NCBI GenBank assembly: GCA_937958675.1
Contig: CALGND010000139.1
Location: 1-33,900 of the forward strand
Reading direction: 5' to 3'
From: an uncultured Granulosicoccaceae bacterium
Lineage (GTDB): Bacteria > Pseudomonadota > Gammaproteobacteria > Granulosicoccales > Granulosicoccaceae
DNA: 33,900 nt
The notes under the pieces are model-generated. The model had not been told where the DNA came from. It did no database searches and saw only the letters and a list, made by a program, of their open reading frames with translations. The position numbers and the translations under genes were made by a program. Shown in pieces: positions 1 to 8,497 of the stretch; positions within the stretch are counted from its first letter, which is position 1; every line of letters begins with the position of its first letter.

Positions 1-701
1 TCAGCAAAAACAACAGTAATACGCCGATTCTGCTTACCCTTATTTTCTATTTTACGCACCATCATTGCGCCGATTTCACCAGTCGATGCCACATGCGTAC
101 CACCACAAGCCTGTAGATCCACATCCGCAAATTCAACTAAACGAATAGTGCCTTCAGCATTAGTAGGCGGTGCAACCGACATGGTTCGCACCAGCTCTGG
201 TTGTGCCGCCAGCTCTTCGTTAGTAATCCAACGCGTACTCATTGGAGCGTCTTTTTTCACTAGTTCCATCAATCGCTCGGTAACATCGGCCTTATCCAGT
301 GGCTCTTGTAGATCAAAATCAAGCCGGGCTCTGTCAACTTGTATTGATCCACCGTTAACCGGTGCATCAATCACCACGCACATCATGTGTAAGCAGCTAT
401 GAAAACGCATCAAGCGGTATCGCCTGTCCCAATCGAGGTGTAGCTCGACGGTATCGCCAATATTCATGTCTGCGGTAGTGTCGATTTGATGCCAGTGCAC
501 GCCGGTGTCTTTATCTTTGCGGGTGTCGGTAATGATGTGTTCGCCATTGGGTGCGATCAGCTTGCCGGTATCGCCTAATTGGCCACCACCATGTGCGTAA
601 AATACAGTTTGATCACAAGCAATCCCTTGCTCGTTTATATCGACTATTTTGGCTTCACAGGTTTTTAGGTAGCTGTCGTCACGATAGAGCGGGGTAGTCA
701 T
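1..701 (-). CDS. alaX: Alanyl-tRNA editing protein, AlaX type (partial, C-terminus off the window)
   Basis: AlaX proteins are free-standing relatives of the AlaRS editing domain and hydrolyse mischarged Ser- or Gly-tRNA(Ala) in the cytoplasm. Reading leftward from ATG at 701, 233 codons are open to the window edge. The zinc and editing signatures are visible: HSCLH at about residues 101-105 (family HxxxH) and CGGTH near residue 206. An N-terminal AlaRS-like stretch containing YAHGGGQLGDTG lies at about residues 35-46. The length fits the medium AlaX class, so only a few residues are probably missing. It lies 49 bp downstream of dnaE2 on the same strand with no terminator between, so co-transcription is likely. 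No strong Shine-Dalgarno sequence is seen before the start. Family is secure; the exact substrate is not shown by sequence. Confidence 0.9.
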   Translation of the reverse strand, partial: MTTPLYRDDSYLKTCEAKIVDINEQGIACDQTVFYAHGGGQLGDTGKLIAPNGEHIITDTRKDKDTGVHWHQIDTTADMNIGDTVELHLDWDRRYRLMRFHSCLHMMCVVIDAPVNGGSIQVDRARLDFDLQEPLDKADVTERLMELVKKDAPMSTRWITNEELAAQPELVRTMSVAPPTNAEGTIRLVEFADVDLQACGGTHVASTGEIGAMMVRKIENKGKQNRRITVVFA

Positions 702-750
702 GGCTGATTATGATGGTGTTTGTGTATTGTTACCCATGGTATACCACGCC

Positions 751-3700
751 TTAATGAAAATTGCGCGAATGAGTTGTTAGCTCGCCCAGCATCCAGCTAA
801 GGTCGGTGATCTTGCGGGCCACTAAATGTGATACATCGCCCTCGCGTTGTGTCATGCCTTCCACCGATACCATGTTAGCGCTCAATACTTCTTGACGAAA
901 CTGCTCCACTATCTTTGGCCACACAATCACATTGAATGGGCCGTACTCATCTTCGATAGTCATAAATAACACACCACTGGCAGAGCCCGGACGTTGGCGT
1001 ACTTTGATGATCCCCGCCATGCGTGCTGGGCGGCCGTTGGGTATGTCTTGCCAGCTGTTGGAGTCAACAATGCGGTCCTTGTTTAGCCGACTGCGCAGTA
1101 ATGATAAAGGGTGCCTGCCCAGTGTTAGCCCGGTGCTTAGGTAGTCGGCCACGATGTTCTCACCCTCAGACGGTAGTGGCAATTGCTGGTACGGCTCATT
1201 AGCTGAGGCTTCATCGAGTAAGCCGGGGAGTTGTTCGATGCCGAGTAAATCCCATTGTGCTTGATGACGATTGCCCGCAATATTTTTTAAGGCTCCCGCA
1301 ATGGCTAAGGCTTGTTGATCGCCTTTGTGTATACCGCTGCGGCGAGTTAGATCGGCTGCATCAACAAAATCACCTGACTGGCGTGCGTTAAGTACTTGCT
1401 CGCCACCGTTGCGTGATAGCTTGGCAACGATACGTAAGCCTAAGCGCACAGCAGGCTCGTTGTTTTTCTTGTTGCTGTTATTGGGCACTAACTTGTTATC
1501 CCAATCGCTTAAGTTGATATCAACCGGTAGCACTGTTACGTTGTGGCGCCTGGCATCTTGAGTTAAGTCGGATGCATCATAAAACCCTAAGGGCTGGCTA
1601 TTGAGCATCGCGCATAAAAAGGCTGCTGGTTCGTGGCATTTGAGATAACACGACACATACACTAACAAGGCAAAGCTAGCTGCGTGTGATTCAGGAAAGC
1701 CGTACTCACCAAAACCTTCTATCTGCTTAAATATTGCTTCAGCAAATTCAGGCTCATAGCCTTTTGCTAGCATGCCACTAATTAATTCATCACGAAACCG
1801 AGTAACAGCACCTACGCGGCGCCATGCTGCCATTGATCGGCGTAGTTGGTCCGCTTGGCCAGCAGTAAAGCCTGCCGCCACCATGGCGATCTCCATCACT
1901 TGTTCTTGAAACACCGGCACACCCAAGGTGCGGCTGAGCACGCGTTCAAGTTCAGGGCTGGGGTAGGTGACTTCCATTAAACCTTGGCGGCGTTGCAAAT
2001 ACGGGTTAACCATGCCGCCTTGTATCGGGCCAGGGCGCACAATGGCCACCTCGATCACTAGGTCGTAGTAGTTGCGTGGGCGTAAGCGCGGCAACATTGA
2101 CATTTGCGCTCGTGATTCAATTTGGAATACACCGATGGTGTCAGCTTTGCAGATCATGTCGTAAGTGGGTGTGTCGTCAGGTGGGATGCTCGCCATGCTG
2201 TGTTGCACACCTCTAAAGTTTTCAATCAAGGTAAAACATTTGCTAATCGCCGTTAGCATGCCCAGCGCTAATATATCCACCTTAAGTAAACCAAGCTCTT
2301 CAAGGTCGTCTTTATCCCACTGGATAATGGTGCGATCAGCCATGGCAGCGTTTTCGATCGGCACCAGGGACGCCAAATTTTGATCAGAAATAATAAAACC
2401 ACCCACATGTTGAGATAAATGACGCGGAAACCCCAGTAGTTGTTCCAGCAGCCATGCAAAGCGGATCAGCAACGGGCTACCAGGATCAAAACCCATATCG
2501 TGTAAGCGTTCGCCAATAACCTCCGCGCCATCCCACCATGCAAGGGATTTAGACAAGGCCTCGATTTGTTCTTCCGCCAACCCAATAACTTTGCCGATAT
2601 CGCGTATAGCGCTGCGTTTGCGATAGCACACCACTGTTGCTGCTAAGGCTGCACGATGACGCCCGTACTTGTTGTAGATATATTGAATCACTTCTTCACG
2701 GCGCTCGTGTTCAAAATCAACATCGATATCCGGTGGCTCGTTACGTTCTTTAGAGATAAAGCGTTCAAACAACATGCTGGTGCGGGCAGGGTCGACTTCA
2801 GTAATGCCTAGGCAGTAGCACACTGCTGAGTTAGCAGCAGAGCCTCGTCCTTGGCACAGTATTAACTGGCTACGCGCAAATTTGACGATATCGTAAACCG
2901 TTAAAAAGTACGATTCGTATTGCATCTGGCTAATCAAATTAAGTTCGTACTCGATTTGATCGGTAACGCTTTGTTTAACACCTTCAGGCCAACGCCAGTT
3001 AGCGCCATCAAACGCCAACTCGCGTAAGTAACTTTGTGCCGTGTGATGCTCAGGCACGACTTCGCGTGGGTACTGGTAATTAAGTTGATCCATGCTGAAG
3101 TTGCACATAGCGGCAACATCAGCAGCGTTTTGTATGGCCTGCCAAGGGTAGATAGCCTGCAAGGCTTGCGAATCACGTAGGTAACGTTCGCCATTAGCAA
3201 AGAGCTTACGCCCAGCAGTATCTAAAGTGCAGTTATGCCGAATGCAGGTGAGCACATCTTGCAACGCACGACGCTTACGCCGATGCATATGCACATCCCC
3301 GCAGGCCACCACCGCCATATTGAATTTGTCGGCTGCGTCGATAACCCAATGGCTGTGCTTTTGATCATATAAGCCGTAGTGCAACTCCAAGGCTAGATAG
3401 GTGTGTGGGCCGAGTTGTTTAAACCAGCTTAGCCAAGCGGGGAGTGCTTTATCAGGTGACGGCGCTTTTGTGGTTGTGTCAGAGACGACAGCCGTCGCAT
3501 CGCCATAATAGGGAGGTGCCAGGATTAAACAACAGCCTTCTAGCCCAGCACGTTCAATCATTGTGCGATTGATATCGTAACTGCCTTTATCAGCTGCCCT
3601 GCGTGCCTGGCTGATCAACAGGCATAAAACGGTATAAGCATCAGCGTCGCGTACTAATGCTATCAGGCGATAACCATCGTCAAGTGCAAACTCACTGCCT

Positions 3701-3906
3701 ACAATCAGCTTAAAACCCAGCTCTTTGGCTCGCGCATGCGCCCGCACCATACCCGCCATCGAACACTCATCAGTAATCGCCAACGCCGTATAACCCAGCG
3801 TTGCCGCCGCATCCACGAGTTCCTCAGGCCTTGATGCCCCCCGCAGAAAGCTGAAATTGCTGATGCAATGTAGCTCGGCGTACTCAGGTGTGGGTGTGCT
3901 GGGCAT
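751..3906 (-). CDS. dnaE2: Error-prone DNA polymerase III alpha subunit, DnaE2/ImuC
   Basis: A C-family replicative-type polymerase used in SOS-induced translesion synthesis and mutagenesis. The 1051-residue length suits DnaE2 and is shorter than DnaE1. An N-terminal PHP domain begins ELHCISNFSFLRGAS (about residues 11-25). The polymerase core shows GRGSAANS (353-360), the catalytic pair in PDIDVDF (392-398) and the third aspartate in KVDILALG (D544). A C-terminal OB-type region ends the protein. In many bacteria dnaE2 follows imuA and imuB; here neither is adjacent, and the gene starts its own unit behind a LexA box. alaX follows 49 bp downstream. The start at 3906 is ATG, with a weak CAGG upstream. 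Damage-inducible expression is inferred from the operator. Confidence 0.96.
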   Translation of the reverse strand: MPSTPTPEYAELHCISNFSFLRGASRPEELVDAAATLGYTALAITDECSMAGMVRAHARAKELGFKLIVGSEFALDDGYRLIALVRDADAYTVLCLLISQARRAADKGSYDINRTMIERAGLEGCCLILAPPYYGDATAVVSDTTTKAPSPDKALPAWLSWFKQLGPHTYLALELHYGLYDQKHSHWVIDAADKFNMAVVACGDVHMHRRKRRALQDVLTCIRHNCTLDTAGRKLFANGERYLRDSQALQAIYPWQAIQNAADVAAMCNFSMDQLNYQYPREVVPEHHTAQSYLRELAFDGANWRWPEGVKQSVTDQIEYELNLISQMQYESYFLTVYDIVKFARSQLILCQGRGSAANSAVCYCLGITEVDPARTSMLFERFISKERNEPPDIDVDFEHERREEVIQYIYNKYGRHRAALAATVVCYRKRSAIRDIGKVIGLAEEQIEALSKSLAWWDGAEVIGERLHDMGFDPGSPLLIRFAWLLEQLLGFPRHLSQHVGGFIISDQNLASLVPIENAAMADRTIIQWDKDDLEELGLLKVDILALGMLTAISKCFTLIENFRGVQHSMASIPPDDTPTYDMICKADTIGVFQIESRAQMSMLPRLRPRNYYDLVIEVAIVRPGPIQGGMVNPYLQRRQGLMEVTYPSPELERVLSRTLGVPVFQEQVMEIAMVAAGFTAGQADQLRRSMAAWRRVGAVTRFRDELISGMLAKGYEPEFAEAIFKQIEGFGEYGFPESHAASFALLVYVSCYLKCHEPAAFLCAMLNSQPLGFYDASDLTQDARRHNVTVLPVDINLSDWDNKLVPNNSNKKNNEPAVRLGLRIVAKLSRNGGEQVLNARQSGDFVDAADLTRRSGIHKGDQQALAIAGALKNIAGNRHQAQWDLLGIEQLPGLLDEASANEPYQQLPLPSEGENIVADYLSTGLTLGRHPLSLLRSRLNKDRIVDSNSWQDIPNGRPARMAGIIKVRQRPGSASGVLFMTIEDEYGPFNVIVWPKIVEQFRQEVLSANMVSVEGMTQREGDVSHLVARKITDLSWMLGELTTHSRNFH

Positions 3907-3937
3907 AACGGCCTGATGGGTTGCGGGTCAATCAGTA

Positions 3938-3957
3938 TACTGTAAAAAATAACAGTA
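3938..3957 (-). promoter_or_regulatory. LexA (SOS) box upstream of dnaE2
   Basis: TACTGTAAAAAATAACAGTA matches the enterobacterial LexA operator CTGT-N8-ACAG exactly, including flanking TA on both sides and an AT-only spacer. It lies 31 bp before the dnaE2 start codon, where a repressor would cover the promoter. dnaE2 is a classical LexA target, so the site and the gene support each other. The divergent sigma gene begins more than 200 bp away and is less likely to be controlled from here. Confidence 0.93.
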
Positions 3958-4165
3958 ATGTGGTGATGAGGTGGATTTTGGGTATGTTGGCTTGGGGTTG
4001 TTATGTGGAAAGAGGCTCCCGCGGGGGGATTTTCGGGATTTGGCCCTCAACTCCCTAAAGGTAAAATTACGCATATGCGCTGCAGCGATGCGCAGAACGG
4101 CAACGCTAGAACCAATATTCTGAACCCCTGAAACAATCACTTCGCAATTGAATAAGGGGTAAGTC

Positions 4166-4894
4166 ATGAATACAGCAGTAGCCACACGGATTTCCGCTAA
4201 AGCAGCACAGGCCACCATCAATGACCTAGGTGTTCAGTACAGTACTGTGTCCACTGCCCGCAAGACAAAAACAGATTCGCCGAACAGATCATTTTCACAG
4301 GCGAGAAAGCGTCCTGTGATTGCCAAGCCAAGTCAGATAAGCCAAATTCAGTTACTCAATAAACAGCTAACTAAAGTTGGAAACCAACAATGTCCTGACG
4401 CCTATACTGCGATCTATAGCCATTTCGCTGGACGAATCAAGTCTTTCTTAATTGGCAAAGGCATCAATGATGATATTGCAGAAGAGCTTATGCAGGAAGT
4501 CATGATTATAGTCTGGAGACGAGCTTGTACTTTCGACCAAACGAAAGCAGCAGCCAGCACTTGGATATTCACTATCGCACGAAATCGACGAATCGATTAT
4601 TTACGCGGAACACCCCGTGTCGAAATAGAGCTAGAAGATTCACTACTACAACTAGAGTCAGACGATTTGCCAGCTGAACAACAGGTCGATATTTTACAAG
4701 ATGCCACGCGCCTGCATAGCGCCATCGAAAAACTGCCCGCTGAACAACGCAAGGTAATGCACTTGTCATTCTTTAAAGGGGAGTCACACAGTGATATCGC
4801 CACTCGCCTAGGGTTGCCAATGGGCACAGTTAAATCACGAATTCGATTGGCCATGCGAAGCATACGAAATAACTTGCAGGAGGAGCAGTTATGA
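4166..4894 (+). CDS. ECF-family RNA polymerase sigma factor, similar to the RpoE-ChrR (ECF11) group
   Basis: An alternative sigma factor that directs RNA polymerase to stress promoters. Region 2 spans about residues 78-149 (DIAEELMQEVMIIVWRRA, then STWIFTIARNRRIDYLR). Region 4 spans about 182-237 (LPAEQRKVMHLSFFKGESHS, then GLPMGTVKSRIRLAM). The wording of both regions closely resembles sigma factors paired with the zinc anti-sigma ChrR, which respond to singlet oxygen; this assignment is from memory of the family. The first 70 or so residues are an unusual polar extension with no in-frame ATG to replace the start. AAGGGG at 4154-4159 is well placed before the ATG at 4166. An ATGA overlap at its 3' end opens a short ORF where chrR would normally start, but no intact anti-sigma follows. 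Confidence 0.9.
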   Translation: MNTAVATRISAKAAQATINDLGVQYSTVSTARKTKTDSPNRSFSQARKRPVIAKPSQISQIQLLNKQLTKVGNQQCPDAYTAIYSHFAGRIKSFLIGKGINDDIAEELMQEVMIIVWRRACTFDQTKAAASTWIFTIARNRRIDYLRGTPRVEIELEDSLLQLESDDLPAEQQVDILQDATRLHSAIEKLPAEQRKVMHLSFFKGESHSDIATRLGLPMGTVKSRIRLAMRSIRNNLQEEQL

Positions 4895-4932
4895 GCATCT
4901 CAGATGATGCTGGCGTAGCCGATCAATCATGA
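4891..4932 (+). pseudogene. Thirteen-residue ORF in the position of a ChrR-type anti-sigma gene (possible remnant)
   Basis: An ATG overlaps the sigma stop codon as ATGA, behind an AGGAGGAG-like ribosome site inside the sigma gene. This is the layout expected of a translationally coupled anti-sigma gene. It stops after 13 codons (MSISDDAGVADQS). Downstream, short fragments in two frames carry His and Cys residues (INHDPLAAIYLTAQC in the sigma frame; MLSHCDKQFKKG in the ORF frame). They could be relics of the zinc-binding HxxxCxxC anti-sigma domain broken by indels. The relic reading is inference; it may be unrelated sequence. Confidence 0.35.
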
Positions 4933-5259
4933 CCCACTAGCAGCCATATATTTGACAGCGCAATGCTGAGCCACTGTGACAAACAATTTAAAAAAGGTAC
5001 GCGACGGGTGCGATTTTGGTAATACCGTTTGATCCTGGCAATCGTTATTGAGTGTAAAAAATGGAAGGGGCTGAAGGTATCGTGGGTAGGGGTTGGAAAT
5101 CTGTTTTCTCTGCTGTGTTTAATGGTACATATTTTGCCCGTGTAACCCTGTTATTTGGTCTAGGTTTCGCAGCGTTTAGCAATGCTGTGGGCTTTTTTTG
5201 TGTGCTCAAACTATTGCACAATCTAATGATCCATGGAAATACGCTAGGAATCATCAACT
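4933..5259. other. Intergenic stretch between the sigma gene and the diguanylate cyclase
   Basis: No recognisable gene. A 70-codon ORF from an ATG at 5061 runs 14 bp into the cyclase gene. It has a hydrophobic middle (about residues 24-50) but no ribosome site, so I do not call it. A possible ECF-type promoter sits at 5030-5059, and His/Cys-containing fragments that may be anti-sigma debris lie at 4920-5010. Confidence 0.4.
5030..5059 (+). promoter_or_regulatory. Candidate RpoE/ECF11-type promoter ahead of the diguanylate cyclase
   Basis: TGATCC at 5030-5035 is followed after 18 bases by GTAAAA (5054-5059). The singlet-oxygen sigma RpoE of Rhodobacter uses a TGATCC -35 element with about this spacing and an A-rich TAAG-type -10. 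The -35 match is exact and the -10 is imperfect. A six-base match can arise by chance, so this is suggestive only. Confidence 0.25.
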
Positions 5260-6744
5260 GTGGTAAGTCGTAAGAAATATCTGCTGTCTGGCTTGGGGCT
5301 GCTATTGTTGCTTGGGATGCTCGGGATTAGTCTGTCTAGTTTCTTGGTATCCAGAGAATCCATTCGATCGCAACTAACCGATTCTACGCTGCCGCTGATC
5401 GGCGACACCATCTTCTCTGAGATTCAACGAGATCTGCTGAGGCCCATATTTGTATCGTCCCTGATGGCGAATAATACATTTGTGCACGACTGGGTTGAAG
5501 GTGGTGAGTCTGACATACTAGGTATGCAGCGTTACCTGGATAAAATCAAACAGAACTACGGCGCTTTTACTACGTTCTTCGTCTCTGATGTTACGCGCAA
5601 TTATTATTATCCTGATGGTGTACTTAAGCGGGTAGAGCAAGCTAATAATCGTGACGCTTGGTATTTTCGTTTGCGCAGCGGCACAGATGAATTCGAAATC
5701 AATACGGATCCAGATATGGCTAATGATGATGATCTTGCCGTATTTGTAAACTTTCGAGTACTAGACTCAGAAGGTGAATTTATAGGTGCTATTGGTGTGG
5801 GCTTAGCCATTCGATCATTGCTTTCACTGGTTGATCAATACAGTGATAAATTTGATCGCAAAATATACTTTGCAGACAAACAGGGCGAGATTCAACTTAA
5901 TAGTTCTGTGCATGGCGATAAGTCCAACATTTTAGAGGTTCCTGGATTTGAATCACTAGCTCAGAATATATTGAGCTCGACTGAAGAAAAAAGATTCAGT
6001 TACACACGCAATGGCTCTGAAGTATTTTTAAACAGCCGGTATATCGATAAACTAGGATGGTTTTTAATAGTCGAAGAGCGTGAAACCCGTGCAATGTATC
6101 CCGTCACAAACACATTCATTTTCAACTCACTTTTAAGTTTGTTTATTGCCTTGTCTGTATTGGTAGTGGCACATCGCATTTTGAATCGATACCATAAGGA
6201 TCTAGAATATAGCGCTCATCATGACAACTTGACGGGCGTTTATAACCGGCAGTTTTTTGAAAGCGTCGCAAAAAAATCCGTTGAACATACTGGGCGACGA
6301 GGTGATAGCAGCTGCATTATGTTTATTGATATTGATCATTTCAAAAATGTTAATGATCAATACGGGCATATAGCGGGTGATAGCGTGATTGAACACATCG
6401 CTCAAACCGTAAAATCCTCTATTCGTAAGTCTGATTTGATTTGTCGTTGGGGTGGTGAAGAATTTTGCGTGATATTGCCAGACACCTTGCAACACGATGC
6501 CGTTGAGCTGTCGGAGCAGGTTTGCCAAGCAGTACGCGACACGCATATTCAATTTGAAGATACATCGATAAAAGTCACGGTAAGTATCGGTGTTACTCAG
6601 AGAATCGCAGTTGAATCATTCGAAGATTGTTTGCAGCGAACGGATGAAGCGTTGTATACGGCTAAAAACAATGGCCGTGATCAAGTCTGCACCACATCGC
6701 AAAAAGATAATCTAACAGTTTTAGATAGATCGGATGCAGCGTAA
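5260..6744 (+). CDS. Membrane-bound diguanylate cyclase with extracytoplasmic Cache-like sensor
   Basis: Makes cyclic di-GMP from two GTP. A first transmembrane helix lies at about residues 8-30, then a periplasmic region of about 250 residues with the dCache-like pattern DAWYFRLRSG (132-141) and GAIGVGL (176-182). A second helix lies at about 286-307 and a GGDEF domain at about 318-480. The active-site loop is intact as GGEEF (398-402). The product-inhibition I-site RKSD (389-392) lies five residues before it, so an active, feedback-inhibited enzyme is expected. The start is GTG at 5260, preceded by AGGA at 5246-5249. The sensed ligand cannot be told. It stands alone, downstream of the sigma gene. 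Confidence 0.93.
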   Translation: MVSRKKYLLSGLGLLLLLGMLGISLSSFLVSRESIRSQLTDSTLPLIGDTIFSEIQRDLLRPIFVSSLMANNTFVHDWVEGGESDILGMQRYLDKIKQNYGAFTTFFVSDVTRNYYYPDGVLKRVEQANNRDAWYFRLRSGTDEFEINTDPDMANDDDLAVFVNFRVLDSEGEFIGAIGVGLAIRSLLSLVDQYSDKFDRKIYFADKQGEIQLNSSVHGDKSNILEVPGFESLAQNILSSTEEKRFSYTRNGSEVFLNSRYIDKLGWFLIVEERETRAMYPVTNTFIFNSLLSLFIALSVLVVAHRILNRYHKDLEYSAHHDNLTGVYNRQFFESVAKKSVEHTGRRGDSSCIMFIDIDHFKNVNDQYGHIAGDSVIEHIAQTVKSSIRKSDLICRWGGEEFCVILPDTLQHDAVELSEQVCQAVRDTHIQFEDTSIKVTVSIGVTQRIAVESFEDCLQRTDEALYTAKNNGRDQVCTTSQKDNLTVLDRSDAA

Positions 6745-7165
6745 GCTTGGCGGCGCAGCAGTTCCGTTCTACCGCAGCACTCCCGTATAAAGCTTTTATC
6801 AAATAGCCGCCTTTGCGGTGCGAAGCATGTTAGATGTTTTCGACAATCGATTTAAGGCCCACCTGTGGGCCTCACAGCAAATTTTCTATACCAACACATC
6901 CGCAACAATAGACAGTGTCTATCGCACCATTTACTCAAACGATTTGATATCGTGTGACGCAGTTGGCTACTCTGATTTAGCCGAAAAGCAAAACCTGTAA
7001 TTGTATTTTGAACCACTTAAAGCCGTACTTAGTGAGGATTAACAAGAAAAACGAGTCTTAAAAAGTCACATCTAGTCATTTTAAAAAGCCACATATAGAA
7101 AACCGCATATGCTGAATATCGGTTCGGTGTACTGCAGTTTCCACACCCATGAGGAGAAAAGAATA
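6745..7165. other. Intergenic region before soxC, with a hairpin and a short direct repeat
   Basis: No convincing gene; a 60-codon ORF at 6818-7000 lacks a ribosome site and any recognisable motif. An 8-bp perfect stem with a CT loop occurs at 6855-6872 (AGGCCCAC, GTGGGCCT), without a U-run, so it is not a standard terminator. A pair of 18-bp direct repeats lies at 7058-7075 and 7081-7098, immediately before the soxC leader, and probably belongs to its control region. Confidence 0.5.
7058..7098. repeat. Tandem 18-bp direct repeats upstream of soxC
   Basis: TTAAAAAGTCACATCTAG at 7058-7075 and TTAAAAAGCCACATATAG at 7081-7098 agree at 16 of 18 positions and start 23 bp apart, about two helical turns. 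They end 67 bp before the chosen soxC start. Two regulator half-sites on one helix face is a reasonable reading, but no regulator gene is adjacent. Confidence 0.45.
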
Positions 7166-8497
7166 ATGACGGAAAAACAGACAACATTGCAGCCTATCTC
7201 TAGAGGCTCTCCAGAGAAATACACTGAGCGCATGGCGCTTGAGGAAGGTGCGATAAAGTCCTCTTCTCGACGTTCTTTTCTTAGTGGTGCTGCAACGGCA
7301 GCTGCCGCCGCAACAGTAGCTTCAACAACCGGCGCGATCGCCGCCCCTCTAGATGTTCAACCTTCTTCAAAATCAATGGGCCGTACTACGGTTCCAAATG
7401 GTTATGGTTTGCCATCTAAGTTTGAAGCGGATGTCACCCGAAACCGCAGTGATATATTCGTCAACAAACAAAATTTCTCTGATTGGAGCATGACGCCTAT
7501 CCAGCACCAGCAGGGCATCATTACACCAAACGGGCTCATTTTTGAGCGCCATCACGCAGGTATTCCTGATATAGATCCAGACGCACATGAGCTCGTTATT
7601 CATGGCATGGTGAAACAAGCTATGAAATATTCAATGAGCGATTTGATGCGCTATCCATCGGTGTCTAAATTTCATTTTATGGAATGCTCTGGTAATGGAT
7701 TGACAGATTGGCTCTCGGTTAAGTCCGATACAGTCCAGCAAACGCACGGCTTGTTATCGTGCACGCAATGGACTGGTGTGCCGGTGTCGTGGTTATTGGA
7801 CGAAGTCGGTCTAGACTCCGGTGCCAAATGGTTGTTGTTTGAAGGTGCTGACGGCTCGGCTCATGCCCGTAGTATTCCACTTGATAAGGCAATGGACGAT
7901 GCACTCCTGGTATTCGCTTCTGGTGGTGAGATGTTGCGCCCAGAGAACGGTTACCCGCTGCGTGCATTTATGCCTGGTTGGGAAGGCAATACATCGGTCA
8001 AATGGTTGCGACGAATCAAGGTTTCAGACCAGCCGTGGCATCTACGTAGTGAAACTGCCCGATATACAGACCCAATGCCTGATGGCAAATGGCGACAGTT
8101 TTCCATGGAAATGGAATGTAAATCTGTCATCACTAATCCGTCTGGTGGTATGCAAATGCAAGGGCCTGGCATGTACGAAATCCAGGGATTTGCCTGGTCG
8201 GGTCTTGGCAAGATCAACTCGGTCGACATCACGCTTGACGGTGGTAAAACTTGGCGCACAGCCGATTTAGAAGACCCAGTGATGGACAGGTGTCTTACTC
8301 GTTTCCGTTATCGCTGGAATTGGGATGGCAGCCCGGCAAAAATCGCCAGTCGAGCAGTAGACAGCACCGGCTATGTTCAGCCAACGGTTGCCGAGCTTGC
8401 CGATAAGCGTGCGATTGTTGGCTTCGTACAACACCACAACGGCATCTTTCCATGGGCCGTTAGTGAGAGCGGGGAGGTGACTAATGCAATTGCATAA
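7166..8497 (+). CDS. soxC: Sulfane/sulfite dehydrogenase molybdenum subunit, SoxC family
   Basis: A molybdopterin oxidoreductase of the sulfite oxidase family; SoxC with cytochrome SoxD oxidises sulfane sulfur on SoxY in the periplasm. The protein has a twin-arginine signal (SSRRSFLSG, about residues 33-41, then an alanine-rich stretch ending AIAAP). The molybdenum-ligand cysteine lies in FMECSGNG (C174). The C-terminal dimerisation domain includes SVDITLDGGKTWR. I start at ATG 7166 because GAGGAG lies at 7151-7156; an upstream ATG at 7109 would put 19 unlikely residues before the signal. Its stop overlaps soxD by 14 bp. soxXYZAB are not in the window, so a simple sulfite dehydrogenase role is an alternative. 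Confidence 0.88.
   Translation: MTEKQTTLQPISRGSPEKYTERMALEEGAIKSSSRRSFLSGAATAAAAATVASTTGAIAAPLDVQPSSKSMGRTTVPNGYGLPSKFEADVTRNRSDIFVNKQNFSDWSMTPIQHQQGIITPNGLIFERHHAGIPDIDPDAHELVIHGMVKQAMKYSMSDLMRYPSVSKFHFMECSGNGLTDWLSVKSDTVQQTHGLLSCTQWTGVPVSWLLDEVGLDSGAKWLLFEGADGSAHARSIPLDKAMDDALLVFASGGEMLRPENGYPLRAFMPGWEGNTSVKWLRRIKVSDQPWHLRSETARYTDPMPDGKWRQFSMEMECKSVITNPSGGMQMQGPGMYEIQGFAWSGLGKINSVDITLDGGKTWRTADLEDPVMDRCLTRFRYRWNWDGSPAKIASRAVDSTGYVQPTVAELADKRAIVGFVQHHNGIFPWAVSESGEVTNAIA

Noticed and set aside
751..3957. The idea of an imuA-imuB-dnaE2 mutasome cassette
   Set aside because: No imuA or imuB frame exists upstream or downstream of dnaE2 in the window; the upstream neighbour is a divergent sigma factor.
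3928..4221. A 97-codon minus-strand ORF covering the dnaE2-sigma intergenic region
   Set aside because: It runs over the LexA box and the sigma start, has no domain and is best explained as a chance frame.
5061..5273. A 70-codon ORF with a hydrophobic centre overlapping the diguanylate cyclase start
   Set aside because: No ribosome site, no recognisable family, and it overlaps a well-supported gene by 14 bp. It may be noncoding or debris of the lost anti-sigma region.
6818..7000. A 60-codon ORF in the gap before soxC
   Set aside because: No ribosome site or conserved motif, and it contains a strong hairpin; treated as intergenic.
7821..8270. A 149-codon plus-strand ORF inside soxC
   Set aside because: Entirely within the secure SoxC reading frame and without recognisable protein features.
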